A stretch of DNA of 64,000 bases from a virus: the IMG/VR virus record IMGVR_UViG_3300048672_000527, positions 1 through 64,000 of that record; one strand, given 5' to 3'. How positions within the stretch are numbered: position 1 is the stretch's first letter; the number at the start of each line of letters is the position of its first letter. A program made the position numbers and the translations under genes. Shown in pieces: positions 48,875 to 58,394 of the stretch. Below the pieces are notes generated by a model. The model had not been told where the DNA came from. It searched no databases and was given only the letters and a program-made list of their open reading frames with translations.

Positions 48875-49933
48875 ATGAGCGATATTCAAATAGCAGCTCA
48901 ACTGGCAAAGGCATCTGGACAATCTGTAGACGAGGTTTATAACGGTAAAAATCTTGACTATACTCTGTCTAGCGAGAGCCTGTCAAAATACAAAACAAAG
49001 AATCTCTGCTACCCAATTGATCTTGGTTCTACAGACTCAGAGTATGGCCAGCACCGAATTGTGTTCTTTATCAATGCTCAAGGCGCATCGAAACTACAAT
49101 CATCGAAAACTGCACCAACAGTTGAAATGCCACCTTCTCGTTTCTCTACAGCATCCGGCGAGGAAATAGCCAAAGCGCGACAACATGGCGGTGAATCTGT
49201 TAAGAATCTAGGTGATTCCATTGGTACTAATATAGGTTCTGATTCTGTACAACGAATTACGGCACCAAAGAAGCGTCTCGAGGCTGCTATTAGCCTCTAT
49301 ATGCCCGAGAATCTACAAAAGTCATATAGTGTTGGTTGGGGTGAGGTAGATGGGCAAGAATTTTCTGATCAAGCTTTGCAACTTGAAATAGCCAACAATA
49401 TTATTGATGGTATTAAGAACAATAAAATTTTAGATAAGGGGTGGGATAGTGCCAAAGCTCTTGCTGGTAATGTAGCACGTAAAATCATAGGTAAGCAAGA
49501 ATATCTACAAAAGGCTACAAGTATTACCCCTGGAAATACTAAAAGCGAGCAGCTATTCCGCAATGTCGATTATGCCACGGTTCAGTTTGATTATAACTTT
49601 GCACCAAAGAGTGAGCAAGAATCTGCAAATGTTTTGAATATCATCCGTATGTTCCGTCACCACATGTTGCCAGAGTATTTGGATACAAAGTCATATCTGT
49701 TTATCTATCCGTCTGAGTTTGAGATTCGTTATTACTTTGGCGATACAGAGAATCGGAACTTAGAAACCCATATGACCGCTGTGTTAACTAATATGAATAT
49801 CAACTATAATCCGAACGGGCAGTTTACTACATTCAAGAATGGTATGCCAACGCATATTAACATTAGCTTGACGTTTAAAGAGTTGGCATACCCAACCAAG
49901 GAAACTAGTGGCGTTGATCGCCCGGGGGCTTAA
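48875..49933 (+). CDS. 48: Baseplate tail-tube cap gp48-like
   Basis: The 352-residue protein (T4 gp48 is 364) has a C-terminal tube-fold domain with DYATVQFDYNFAPKSEQE, YPSEFEIRYYF and LETHMTAVLTNMNINYNPNG, then THINISLTFKELAYPTKE. This is the diagnostic gp48 order. The N-terminal half contains a Leu/Ser-rich linker and helices. gp48 caps the baseplate and starts tail-tube growth with gp54. It is first in the operon behind a late promoter. Confidence 0.85.
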   Translation: MSDIQIAAQLAKASGQSVDEVYNGKNLDYTLSSESLSKYKTKNLCYPIDLGSTDSEYGQHRIVFFINAQGASKLQSSKTAPTVEMPPSRFSTASGEEIAKARQHGGESVKNLGDSIGTNIGSDSVQRITAPKKRLEAAISLYMPENLQKSYSVGWGEVDGQEFSDQALQLEIANNIIDGIKNNKILDKGWDSAKALAGNVARKIIGKQEYLQKATSITPGNTKSEQLFRNVDYATVQFDYNFAPKSEQESANVLNIIRMFRHHMLPEYLDTKSYLFIYPSEFEIRYYFGDTENRNLETHMTAVLTNMNINYNPNGQFTTFKNGMPTHINISLTFKELAYPTKETSGVDRPGA

Positions 49934-49936
49934 TAT

Positions 49937-50455
49937 ATGTATTTTGGTGAATTTCCAAGTATTCTGTATCAGTTCAATATTAAGGGTAAGAATGTCCTTA
50001 AGGTAGTTCGTGATATCACATTAAATGTTCGGCCATTAGAAGATATTCTTAATAACATCGAGTTATATAACGACTATGATATTGAAGATGGAGATACACC
50101 AGAGGTTATCTCCGAGAAAATTTATGGTACACCTTTTTATCACTGGATTATAATGCTGGTCAACGAAAAATATGATTATACAGAGGATTATCCTCTAAGC
50201 AATGACAAGCTATCTACGTTTGTAACTCAGAAGTATGGTAGTGGTAATGAGTACGCTATTCACTCGTTGTATGGACGCCCACACTATGAATATCTGGGTA
50301 AAGTAGTTGACTCTAATATACCAGGTGCAGCTGCAATTAGTAATTTTGATTATGAATTTAGACTGAACGAGGCTAAGCGTCGTATCCGTGTCGTAGCTCC
50401 GGTGTACATTAATAAATTCAGTAATGATTTAACAGAAGCATTCAATAATGGCTGA
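49937..50455 (+). CDS. 53: Baseplate wedge subunit gp53-like
   Basis: The 172-residue protein starts MYFGEFPSILYQFNI and has DIEDGDTPEVISEKIYGTPF followed by YHWIIMLVNEKYD, the LysM-like core conserved in gp53. T4 gp53 is 196 residues. In T4 it completes the wedge and lets wedges join around the hub. It overlaps the hub gene by eight bases, indicating coupled expression. Confidence 0.88.
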   Translation: MYFGEFPSILYQFNIKGKNVLKVVRDITLNVRPLEDILNNIELYNDYDIEDGDTPEVISEKIYGTPFYHWIIMLVNEKYDYTEDYPLSNDKLSTFVTQKYGSGNEYAIHSLYGRPHYEYLGKVVDSNIPGAAAISNFDYEFRLNEAKRRIRVVAPVYINKFSNDLTEAFNNG

Positions 50456-51728
50456 TTTATTTTACGCGGGGCAACACCAACTTGATGCTGTAGAGATTCT
50501 CCAATCTGGTGGTATTTCTCTAGATATTAAACCGCACGTTTCTCAGCTAACCATATACGAGGATATGTTCTCCCCGTTTATGACTGGAAATATCATCACA
50601 AACGACACCGTGGACATAATGAATATGCTTGGTCAGCAAGGTGATGATATGCTTCACATCAAAGTGTATACGCCAGATATTGATAAGAAGAACTATATCG
50701 ACAAGTATTTTCATATCTATAAGGTGTCGGATAGAACCGACCTAGGAGATAGAAGAATATCCCATGTTATACACTTCGGTAGTGTAGATATGCTTACCGA
50801 ATCTAGTATGCGTATCAGTAAAACATATAAGGATTTACCACATAAGATTATCGAGAATATCCTGAATAGTGAAATAGAAACAGATGTTGATTTCAATTCA
50901 GATAAAACAATAAACACAGTACAATATACATCGAACTATTGGACACCGGTTAAAAATATCACATATCTAACTGACCATGCCGTAGGTACAGATGGACTAC
51001 CTAGTTTTTCTTTTTACGAGAATCGCTATGGTTATCAGTTTCGTCAGTTGACGGGTTTTGCATCTGATGGTGTAAAACCTATTAATTCTTTCAGCACCAG
51101 TAATTTCAATGCCGAAGTTAAATCTACAGGAACAGAAACCGGTGCTATTGTAAAGGATTTGAATATCGACTATAAGACTGTGCTTGATATGCGTCAACCG
51201 TTGCACTTTGATTATTACAAAGACTTACAGTCAGGTATGCTTAATTCACGTTTGCAGTATTATGATTTGGTGACAAAGAAGCGTTATGTTATAACATTCG
51301 ATATGAACGACGAGACACACCCGCTTTTGAATCCACAAAGATTCTATAAAGATCGAATTGCCGATAATAGCTATTCTGACGATGAGGGTTCTATTTTCAT
51401 TAGTGGTGAGTCCGTATATGGACTATATAATGGTGCGACTGATACAACCAATTTAAAGTTCGTGCAGAAACGTAATTCAATTTTGAGACAAATTCAATCG
51501 TATAGAGTCGAAATTGATGTATTTGGTCGTACAGATTATACTGTCGGTTCTAAGGTAACACTTGGGGCAAATAAGATTCGTAGATTTGATAAAGGCAGCT
51601 CTGAAAAAGAGATTCAGGACCCAATGGTTACAGGTAACTATATTATCTCTGCTATTTGCCACAGATTTACTACAGATAAGCACGTGGCCACACTTGAGCT
51701 GATTAAAGATTCGATTTTAAAGGTTTAA
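50448..51728 (+). CDS. 27: Baseplate central hub protein gp27-like
   Basis: The 426-residue protein has a beta-rich hub-type start, with SLDIKPHVSQLTIYEDMFSP and GNIITNDTVDIM near residues 25-55, and a C-terminal OB-like segment RVEIDVFGRTDYTVGSKVTL. Comparable in size to T4 gp27 (391) and directly before the gp5-type lysozyme gene, it most likely forms the trimeric ring that carries the spike. The gp27 call rests on pattern and gene order. Confidence 0.78.
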   Translation: MADLFYAGQHQLDAVEILQSGGISLDIKPHVSQLTIYEDMFSPFMTGNIITNDTVDIMNMLGQQGDDMLHIKVYTPDIDKKNYIDKYFHIYKVSDRTDLGDRRISHVIHFGSVDMLTESSMRISKTYKDLPHKIIENILNSEIETDVDFNSDKTINTVQYTSNYWTPVKNITYLTDHAVGTDGLPSFSFYENRYGYQFRQLTGFASDGVKPINSFSTSNFNAEVKSTGTETGAIVKDLNIDYKTVLDMRQPLHFDYYKDLQSGMLNSRLQYYDLVTKKRYVITFDMNDETHPLLNPQRFYKDRIADNSYSDDEGSIFISGESVYGLYNGATDTTNLKFVQKRNSILRQIQSYRVEIDVFGRTDYTVGSKVTLGANKIRRFDKGSSEKEIQDPMVTGNYIISAICHRFTTDKHVATLELIKDSILKV

Positions 51729-51729
51729 C

Positions 51730-54183
51730 ATGTTTTATATTGGTATAGTTGAAAACAGAACCGATGATCCGCTGAAGTTGGGCCGATGCAGAGTTCGCGT
51801 CGTAGGCCTACACACAGATGATAAGAACAAACTACCAACCGAGGATTTACCTTGGGCTGTGGTTATGCAACCAACAAGTTCGGCTGCAATTAGTGGTATT
51901 GGAACATCACCTACCGGACCTGTAGAAGGTAGCACGGTTATTGTTATCTTCCGTGATGATTATCAACAGCACCCTATTATCATTGGTACGATTGCCGGTA
52001 TTCCAGAAACACCAAAAGGGATGGCAGCAAAGACTGCGACATCTACTTCCGAACAGACCGTAACGAATACACTTAAATCTAGCTCAGGTTCAAATGTAGT
52101 TGATAGTAGAGGTAATCCTGTGCAAACAGGGTCATCTACCACAACCACAGTAGAAAAGAAACCAGAGATCAAGAAACCAACAAAGAGTTTAGTACCTTCT
52201 GATGCTTGTTATGCAGAGATTCGAAGAGAAGAAGGTTTGTGCTCTACTGTTAAAGGTAAGTATAAACCGACTACCGATTCATACACTGGTACAGTTTATG
52301 CATATCAAGACACGAATGGGATTTGGACGATTGGATGGGGTAATACATATCTCGCCGACAATACGCGTGTTGATGCAAATACTGAACTACAAAAGTCTGA
52401 ATGCGATGCTTTGCTAAAACTTAAAGTTGATAAAGACTTTGGGCCTTCAGTACAACGTAATCTTAAAGTGCCTGTGACACAGAGTATGTTCGATGCTCTT
52501 GTTTCTATTGCATATAATAAAGGCGCTGGTGGATTATATAAAACTGCTGCATGGGCTGCATTGCAGACTGGTAATTACGAACAGGCAGCTGCACTTATTC
52601 CGAGTGTGGTTAGTGATCCAAAACTTGCCGGGCGATATAAGCGTGCTCAAGCACTCTTCATGAGTGATGGCTTTCCTACCAAGGATATGTCCGAGATTAT
52701 TCCGCCGCCTTCAACAAAGGAACAAGCTGAACAACAGAAGGATGCTACACAAAATCCAGTTGTGAAGCTGAAATCTGATACAGACACAAATAACGTTGCC
52801 GGTAGCGGAACTGTTAGTGATTCTACCTCTGGTAAAGACGTTGGTTTTAAAGACCCAAATAATGTATATCCAAAATATTTTGGAGAGCCAGATACACACA
52901 GATTAGCACGTCATGAGAAGATTGATCAAACGATCGTTTTCTCTAAGGAATCTGCGCGCGTCAAAAATGTCGTTTCTGGCGGCGGAAATAAGTGGTCTCA
53001 GCCACCTATCCCATATAATGCAAAATATCCATTTAACCAAATTCGCGTGTCAGAAAGCGGTCACGTAGAAGAAATAGATGATACCAAGGATAATGAGCGA
53101 CTACACCGTTATCACCGTTCTGGCACATTTGAGGAAATTGATGTCAACGGTACACTTGTTCGCCGAATAGTTGGTGACGACTACGAGATTCTAGAACGTA
53201 ACGGTAATGTATTGATCAAAGGTACGTGTAATGTCACCGTCATAGGTAATCAGAATATTCTAGTACAAAATGATGCAAACATCGATGTTTATGGCAACCT
53301 AAATACCACTGTAGGTGGTGATATTAATCTTGGTGCCACTGGAGATGTTAACGTCACAGCAGGTGGGCAGATTAGTCTAAAGGCAGGCGGGGACGTTGCA
53401 TTGGATGGTTCTAATATACAACTGAACAGCGGTAAGTCAAAATCTGCGCCAAAGGGTAAAGGAAGTGCCAGCGGTGTACCGGATATGCCTGTATTAACTA
53501 CACCAAATCGTTTCCAGGAATTGGACGCAAACTACGAAGCACCAGATGAAGGTGATTCCGCGGAATTCAATAAAGCTAAGGAAAATTTGGGAGCTTCTGA
53601 TTCAGAAGACACAACAGATAACACTGTGGTAAAAGAAGAAGTTCCACCTGAAAAGAAGCCAGAACCCATCAAGAAAACTGAAAAACCGAAGCCGACGGAA
53701 TATACTAGATCGTATCTATTAACACAAAATTTCACTCTTGGACGTGTATTATGTAGGGAAGATATACCTACTGGTACTAATATGGGTCTCAATCCAGATC
53801 AAATTATTGATAATTTACGAACTCTTTGTGAAAATTGCTTAGAACCAATTTTGGCTTCATATCCAAATTTAGTTTTATCTAATTCCTGGAGAAGTGAAGC
53901 AAAAAATAAGAGTGTTGGTGGCTCAACAACTAGCGATCACTTACCCGGTTGCGCTGCAGATTTTCAATTGCCTGGGTTTACACGAGAACAGTATTATAAT
54001 GCTGTGGTAAACTTGTCAAGTAGCTTACCAGCATATACACAATTGATTTTGGAATACGAGGGTAGTAAAACTTGGATTCACGTTTCATATAATGAAAAGA
54101 AGGGTGCAAAAATGGAACGATTAACTGGGTTTAAAACTGGTAGTAAATCGTCATTTAAGACAAATTATATTTTAATAGCATAA
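51730..54183 (+). CDS. 5: Tail-associated lysozyme/spike gp5-like with added M15 peptidase domain
   Basis: The 817-residue protein starts with an OB domain (residues 1-95). A T4-lysozyme-type muramidase follows at about 157-320: the Glu in REEGL, the Asp in YQDTNG and the Thr in WTIGWGN match E11, D20 and T26. Residues about 490-575 are the triple-beta-helix spike with short G-x-x-N-x-x-V repeats. The C-terminal 160 residues form a peptidase M15-type domain with SDH (H737), AAD (D744) and WIH (H784), and QLILEYEG. T4 gp5 has no such peptidase. The needle could thus cut both glycan and peptide bonds of host peptidoglycan. Confidence 0.88.
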   Translation: MFYIGIVENRTDDPLKLGRCRVRVVGLHTDDKNKLPTEDLPWAVVMQPTSSAAISGIGTSPTGPVEGSTVIVIFRDDYQQHPIIIGTIAGIPETPKGMAAKTATSTSEQTVTNTLKSSSGSNVVDSRGNPVQTGSSTTTTVEKKPEIKKPTKSLVPSDACYAEIRREEGLCSTVKGKYKPTTDSYTGTVYAYQDTNGIWTIGWGNTYLADNTRVDANTELQKSECDALLKLKVDKDFGPSVQRNLKVPVTQSMFDALVSIAYNKGAGGLYKTAAWAALQTGNYEQAAALIPSVVSDPKLAGRYKRAQALFMSDGFPTKDMSEIIPPPSTKEQAEQQKDATQNPVVKLKSDTDTNNVAGSGTVSDSTSGKDVGFKDPNNVYPKYFGEPDTHRLARHEKIDQTIVFSKESARVKNVVSGGGNKWSQPPIPYNAKYPFNQIRVSESGHVEEIDDTKDNERLHRYHRSGTFEEIDVNGTLVRRIVGDDYEILERNGNVLIKGTCNVTVIGNQNILVQNDANIDVYGNLNTTVGGDINLGATGDVNVTAGGQISLKAGGDVALDGSNIQLNSGKSKSAPKGKGSASGVPDMPVLTTPNRFQELDANYEAPDEGDSAEFNKAKENLGASDSEDTTDNTVVKEEVPPEKKPEPIKKTEKPKPTEYTRSYLLTQNFTLGRVLCREDIPTGTNMGLNPDQIIDNLRTLCENCLEPILASYPNLVLSNSWRSEAKNKSVGGSTTSDHLPGCAADFQLPGFTREQYYNAVVNLSSSLPAYTQLILEYEGSKTWIHVSYNEKKGAKMERLTGFKTGSKSSFKTNYILIA

Positions 54184-54184
54184 T

Positions 54185-54574
54185 ATGGCAACAACAAGAA
54201 AATACTCAGACCTAGATGCAGCATTTGCGCCAAACCCAAGTTCTGGAGACTTAAGTCTTCGAACAGATGAGGCGGCGGTCAAATTTGCTATTAGAAATTT
54301 GGTCATGACCGTTAATTTTGAGCGCCCCTTCGATAGTACAATAGGTAGCCAAGTTAACACACTACTGTTTGAACCTATTGATACTACCACGTCGATTCTT
54401 CTGAAGAAGATGATTACACAGACTATTACGAACCACGAACCACGTGCTGTTTTACTAGATGTCAATGTCATAGAAGAAGCCGATGTTAATACGATCACAA
54501 TTAACATTATCTTTAAGATAATAAATACTGAGCGACCACTTAACGTAACCATTGCCTTAGATAGAACAAGATGA
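54185..54574 (+). CDS. 25: Baseplate wedge / sheath initiator gp25
   Basis: The 129-residue protein has the gp25 pattern: YSDLDAAFAPNPSSGD, AAVKFAIRNLVMTVNFERPFD and the conserved E-P-R core in TNHEPRAVLLD. T4 gp25 is 132 residues. It is the most conserved wedge protein and seeds the contractile sheath. ATGA overlap with gp6. Confidence 0.92.
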   Translation: MATTRKYSDLDAAFAPNPSSGDLSLRTDEAAVKFAIRNLVMTVNFERPFDSTIGSQVNTLLFEPIDTTTSILLKKMITQTITNHEPRAVLLDVNVIEEADVNTITINIIFKIINTERPLNVTIALDRTR

Positions 54575-56385
54575 GTACACTACAACAAATAAACACTGGT
54601 GAATTAGATTTCAGTGAAATTAAACAAAATCTCAAGACGTTTCTTCAGGGGCAATCAGTTCTTGCGGACTACGATTTTGATGGCAGCGTTCTTTCGACTG
54701 TATTGGATGTATTGGCTTTCAATACCCACTACAACGCACTTTATAACAATATGACTATCAATGAGGCGTTTATTGATAGTGCTTCTAAGCGAGCTTCTCT
54801 GATTTCTATCGCTAAGCTTATGGGCTATGTCCCAAGCTCGGTGACATCTGCTTCAGCGATTATTGGACTGGAAATTTCTACTCCAAATACGGATAACTCG
54901 AACATTTATACACTACCAGCAGGAACTACATTTGCAGCTGCAAAAGATGGAACGACTTATACATTCAATCTAATGCAAGATGTCACTATGGGCCGCGTGA
55001 GTTCTACCGACAAATACATTATGGGTGGTTATGCTGTTCTAGAAGGTAGCCCAAATAAAATCACATACACATCAGGTGCAGGAGTTCATTTTGTGATTCC
55101 TGATCGTGCTTGTGACACAAAAACAATCAGCGTATCTGTATATAATCCTACCACACTTCAGACAACGGTTTTCACCCAAGCAAATAGCTTAGTTGGGGTT
55201 CGTTCTACAGATAATGTTTATTTCGTTAAACAGCGTGAAGATCTATTTTATGAAATTTACTTTGGTAACGGTTCGTTTGGACAGTCTATTCCTTCCGGTG
55301 CAACTGTCACTATCAAATATCTGGCCAGCTCGGGTGAAGCTGCTAATGATTCTGGTTTCTTAGTTTACACTGGCGGTGGCAACCCAGACTATACGTACAC
55401 AGTAACCACCGAAGTTGTTGCTGGCGGCGGAGCATCAGAAGAAACAAAGGATAGTATTCGTTTCAATGCACCGCTTGCTCACCAAGCACAAGACCGAATT
55501 GTCAGTGCAAATGACTATACAGCTCTTTTGATGAATTACTACCCAAGCATTGAATCGGTCAGTGTCTGGGGTGGCCAAGATAATAATCCACCTCAATATG
55601 GTAAGGTTTTTATCGCTGCAAAGCCATTTAATCGTGATGCATTTAGTACCGTTGAAAAGAATAATATGACTTCCGGTATTATTGCTAAGAAGAATATTAT
55701 TACCGTTACCCCAGTTTTTGTTGACCCAATCTACCTTGATGTTGAACTTGTAACTAATGTCTATTATGATCCAGCAAAAACCACACTAACACCGGGTCAA
55801 TTGGCGACAAATGTTCGTGATACTATTTCTCAATATAGTAGCACTCTTTCGAAGTTTGAATCCGCTTTTAGATACTCTTATGTGAGCACAAAGATTGACG
55901 AGACCGATGAGGCCATTGTGTCTAATATCACTAATATTAGAATCCGTCACCCAATTGATGTCGTTTATGGTATTACCAATAATTACATTGCTAACATGGG
56001 TAATCCAGTTGCAAAGAGTGATGAACCTACATTCTATAGCACCCGCTTTTACCAGACTGGTATTACAAATCGTTGCTATCTAGAAAATAATGGTACTGAT
56101 ATTCGTTTAATCCAAGAACTTCCCACTGGTACTCCAGTTGACATGGGTAGTGTTGGTACGCTAGATTTTGAGAATGGTATCATTACAGCAAACGGTTTAA
56201 ATATCATTTCTCTATATGATGCTAAATTTGAATTTGTATTCTACCCAAGTTCGTTTGATGTAGTACCTCTGAACCGTTATATTGTTCGTTTGCCAGCAGA
56301 TAAAGTGACTGTAAATATGATTGTAGATACACTTTCACAAACTCGTGCTGCTAAAACAAGCCACATATTCACTGCGTCTAGATGA
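54571..56385 (+). CDS. 6: Baseplate wedge protein gp6
   Basis: The 604-residue protein (T4 gp6 is 660) starts with DFSEIKQNLKTFLQGQSVLADYDFDGS in two parts. The helix FNTHYNALYNNMTINEAFIDSA follows in the usual wedge position, then a Baseplate_J-like region FGQSIPSGATVTIKYLASSG. gp6 dimers form the inner ring of the baseplate around the hub. It is coupled to gp25 and to the next gene by four-base overlaps. Confidence 0.9.
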   Translation: MSTLQQINTGELDFSEIKQNLKTFLQGQSVLADYDFDGSVLSTVLDVLAFNTHYNALYNNMTINEAFIDSASKRASLISIAKLMGYVPSSVTSASAIIGLEISTPNTDNSNIYTLPAGTTFAAAKDGTTYTFNLMQDVTMGRVSSTDKYIMGGYAVLEGSPNKITYTSGAGVHFVIPDRACDTKTISVSVYNPTTLQTTVFTQANSLVGVRSTDNVYFVKQREDLFYEIYFGNGSFGQSIPSGATVTIKYLASSGEAANDSGFLVYTGGGNPDYTYTVTTEVVAGGGASEETKDSIRFNAPLAHQAQDRIVSANDYTALLMNYYPSIESVSVWGGQDNNPPQYGKVFIAAKPFNRDAFSTVEKNNMTSGIIAKKNIITVTPVFVDPIYLDVELVTNVYYDPAKTTLTPGQLATNVRDTISQYSSTLSKFESAFRYSYVSTKIDETDEAIVSNITNIRIRHPIDVVYGITNNYIANMGNPVAKSDEPTFYSTRFYQTGITNRCYLENNGTDIRLIQELPTGTPVDMGSVGTLDFENGIITANGLNIISLYDAKFEFVFYPSSFDVVPLNRYIVRLPADKVTVNMIVDTLSQTRAAKTSHIFTASR

Positions 56386-57932
56386 GCACAAAACTTCCAT
56401 TTCTAGCTGTTGATAAACTACCAGAGCACATTCGCGAGAGTTACCCTCAGCTAGTCACATTTGTCCAAAAATACTACGAGTTTCTCGACACACTTGAGAC
56501 TATTCGTGGTAATTTGGATTTGGATTCTGCTGCACTTAAATTTGTTAAACTACAGAATTTAAGCTATGCACGGGGATTTAATACTCCACAGAGTTTGGAT
56601 GTAGTTGAGTTTGTCCGTAATAATAAGGCATTCTTTGCTGCCAAGGGTAATGAGCAAGCGTTTATATTCTTTTTCAAGGCATTCTTTGGCGAAGACATCA
56701 CCGTTGTAAAACCTAGATATATTATTGCGTCTGGTGGTAAGTTCTCTCAGAAGAGTTTCATTACATTTACTACAATCTTTGGTTCATTTATCGGTCAATA
56801 TGTAGATTTTGTCATTGAAAATACGAACGGGAAATTCCTATTTCAAAGCGAAAGTATTCAGAATCTAGGTGGTAATCAGTTTAGAGTGACGTTTACTGCG
56901 CCGCGCAATTTTAAAATTAGTGTTGGTGATAAAATCGCCCATCGGAATGCCGATACCGATATTATCGAATATCTTGGTAGTATTGATTTATCACCAAAGG
57001 CGCTTAAAATCACTGTTCCAGGTAAATTCTGGCAAATCGGACAAATTGTCACTGTTCCCGGCTCTTCTGTTAATACTATCGCAAAGGTAACTCGCGTTGA
57101 TAATAACAAGGGTATTGCATATCTAGATATTATCCAGTTTGGTTACGGTCACTCTGTAAATCAGACTTTGGTAACGTCTCCATTTAACGGAAGACCAGCA
57201 GAACCGGTCTATACAATTACAAAGACAATCACTAGCGCAACTCCACGTGCGTATCTATATTCTTTAAACATTAACGATAGCACTAACGGTATTGACGAGT
57301 CTATCCGCGGGGTTATAAATTCACAAACAGTTGTGGCGGTAGATAATATCTATGAAGCGACACCGATTATTGCTGATACAGACTTTAGTCTGCAGGATTG
57401 GCTAGATTCCCGTGCTACGATTCAATATACATTTGATACTGTATCCAAGACACATGCTGAGTATATTGATGAAGAAAGTCTGATTAGTAATCAGTCAAAT
57501 AGAATTCATGATAATTACTACTATCAAGCATTTTCATATTTAATCCAAACAAAACAGAATATTGATACGTACCGTGGTGCTCTGGATATTATTCACCCTG
57601 CTGGTCTTAAATTCTTTGCCGAATTGACCAAAATATTTGACGGTGATGTGAATCTAGCTTATGAAGCTACACGTACTATGTCGATTGATAAACTGTTCTT
57701 TAACGATTTTATTCCAGCTCCTACAGATATAATTGCTCTTGATGTATCAAAACCTCTATCTGATACACTAAATATGAGTGAAGCATTGAGTAAAGATATT
57801 GCTAAAACAGGTCTCGCTGATACGGCAACATTATCTGATGGTACACTTTCCGTGGTTTCTGGTGGATATGCTGTATCTGGATATGACACGGGAAGTTACT
57901 CAACATTTGTAGTCTCAATAACAATTTCTTGA
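56382..57932 (+). CDS. Baseplate wedge protein at the gp7 position
   Basis: The 516-residue protein begins LPFLAVDKLPEHIRESYPQL and VTFVQKYYEFLDTL, a helix pair used by exo-T4 baseplate proteins, and contains NYYYQAFSYLIQTKQNIDTY with DIIHPAGLKFFAEL near residues 383-410. T4 gp7 is twice as long, so I call it only a functional-position equivalent. It lies between gp6 and gp8, where gp7 is in T4. It is probably a wedge component. Confidence 0.65.
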   Translation: MSTKLPFLAVDKLPEHIRESYPQLVTFVQKYYEFLDTLETIRGNLDLDSAALKFVKLQNLSYARGFNTPQSLDVVEFVRNNKAFFAAKGNEQAFIFFFKAFFGEDITVVKPRYIIASGGKFSQKSFITFTTIFGSFIGQYVDFVIENTNGKFLFQSESIQNLGGNQFRVTFTAPRNFKISVGDKIAHRNADTDIIEYLGSIDLSPKALKITVPGKFWQIGQIVTVPGSSVNTIAKVTRVDNNKGIAYLDIIQFGYGHSVNQTLVTSPFNGRPAEPVYTITKTITSATPRAYLYSLNINDSTNGIDESIRGVINSQTVVAVDNIYEATPIIADTDFSLQDWLDSRATIQYTFDTVSKTHAEYIDEESLISNQSNRIHDNYYYQAFSYLIQTKQNIDTYRGALDIIHPAGLKFFAELTKIFDGDVNLAYEATRTMSIDKLFFNDFIPAPTDIIALDVSKPLSDTLNMSEALSKDIAKTGLADTATLSDGTLSVVSGGYAVSGYDTGSYSTFVVSITIS

Positions 57933-57939
57933 GGATAAT

Positions 57940-58383
57940 ATGGTAAACGATAACATTAAACTAACTGGTGAACTACAAATTGTAGTTCGTGATCAAAACG
58001 GACAAATCAAAGAACAACGCGTTGTTCCGAATCTAGTTGTTACAGCTGGTAAGGTACAACTTGCATCTCGTATGCTTGGTACATCCGTTGCTTCTCCAAG
58101 CCATATGGCTGTAGGTACGGGTAATACTGCTCCGGTGGCGGGTGATACTGCATTGCAGACTCAGTTGGGATCACGTGTAGCATTGACAAGTGCCACACAG
58201 TCTACAAACGTGCTGACATTTGTAGCTACATTTGGAGCAGGTGTTGCTACAGGTGCTTTGACCGAGGCGGGTATCTTTAATGCTTCTACAGCAGGCACTA
58301 TGACTTGCCGTACTACATTCTCTACGGTCAATAAGGATACACTTGACTCACTGACAATTACGTGGAACTTGACTCTAAACTGA
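57940..58383 (+). CDS. Conserved tail/baseplate-associated protein
   Basis: The 147-residue beta-rich protein (start MVNDNIKLTGELQIVVRDQN) has HMAVGTGNTAPVAGDTALQ and a TEAGIFNAS strand, a pattern of a structural protein found in many phages near tail or fibre genes. It is inserted between the gp7-position and gp8 genes, where T4 has none. A GAGGA ribosome site precedes the ATG. Function is unknown. Confidence 0.7.
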   Translation: MVNDNIKLTGELQIVVRDQNGQIKEQRVVPNLVVTAGKVQLASRMLGTSVASPSHMAVGTGNTAPVAGDTALQTQLGSRVALTSATQSTNVLTFVATFGAGVATGALTEAGIFNASTAGTMTCRTTFSTVNKDTLDSLTITWNLTLN

Positions 58384-58394
58384 TCGGTTAATCA

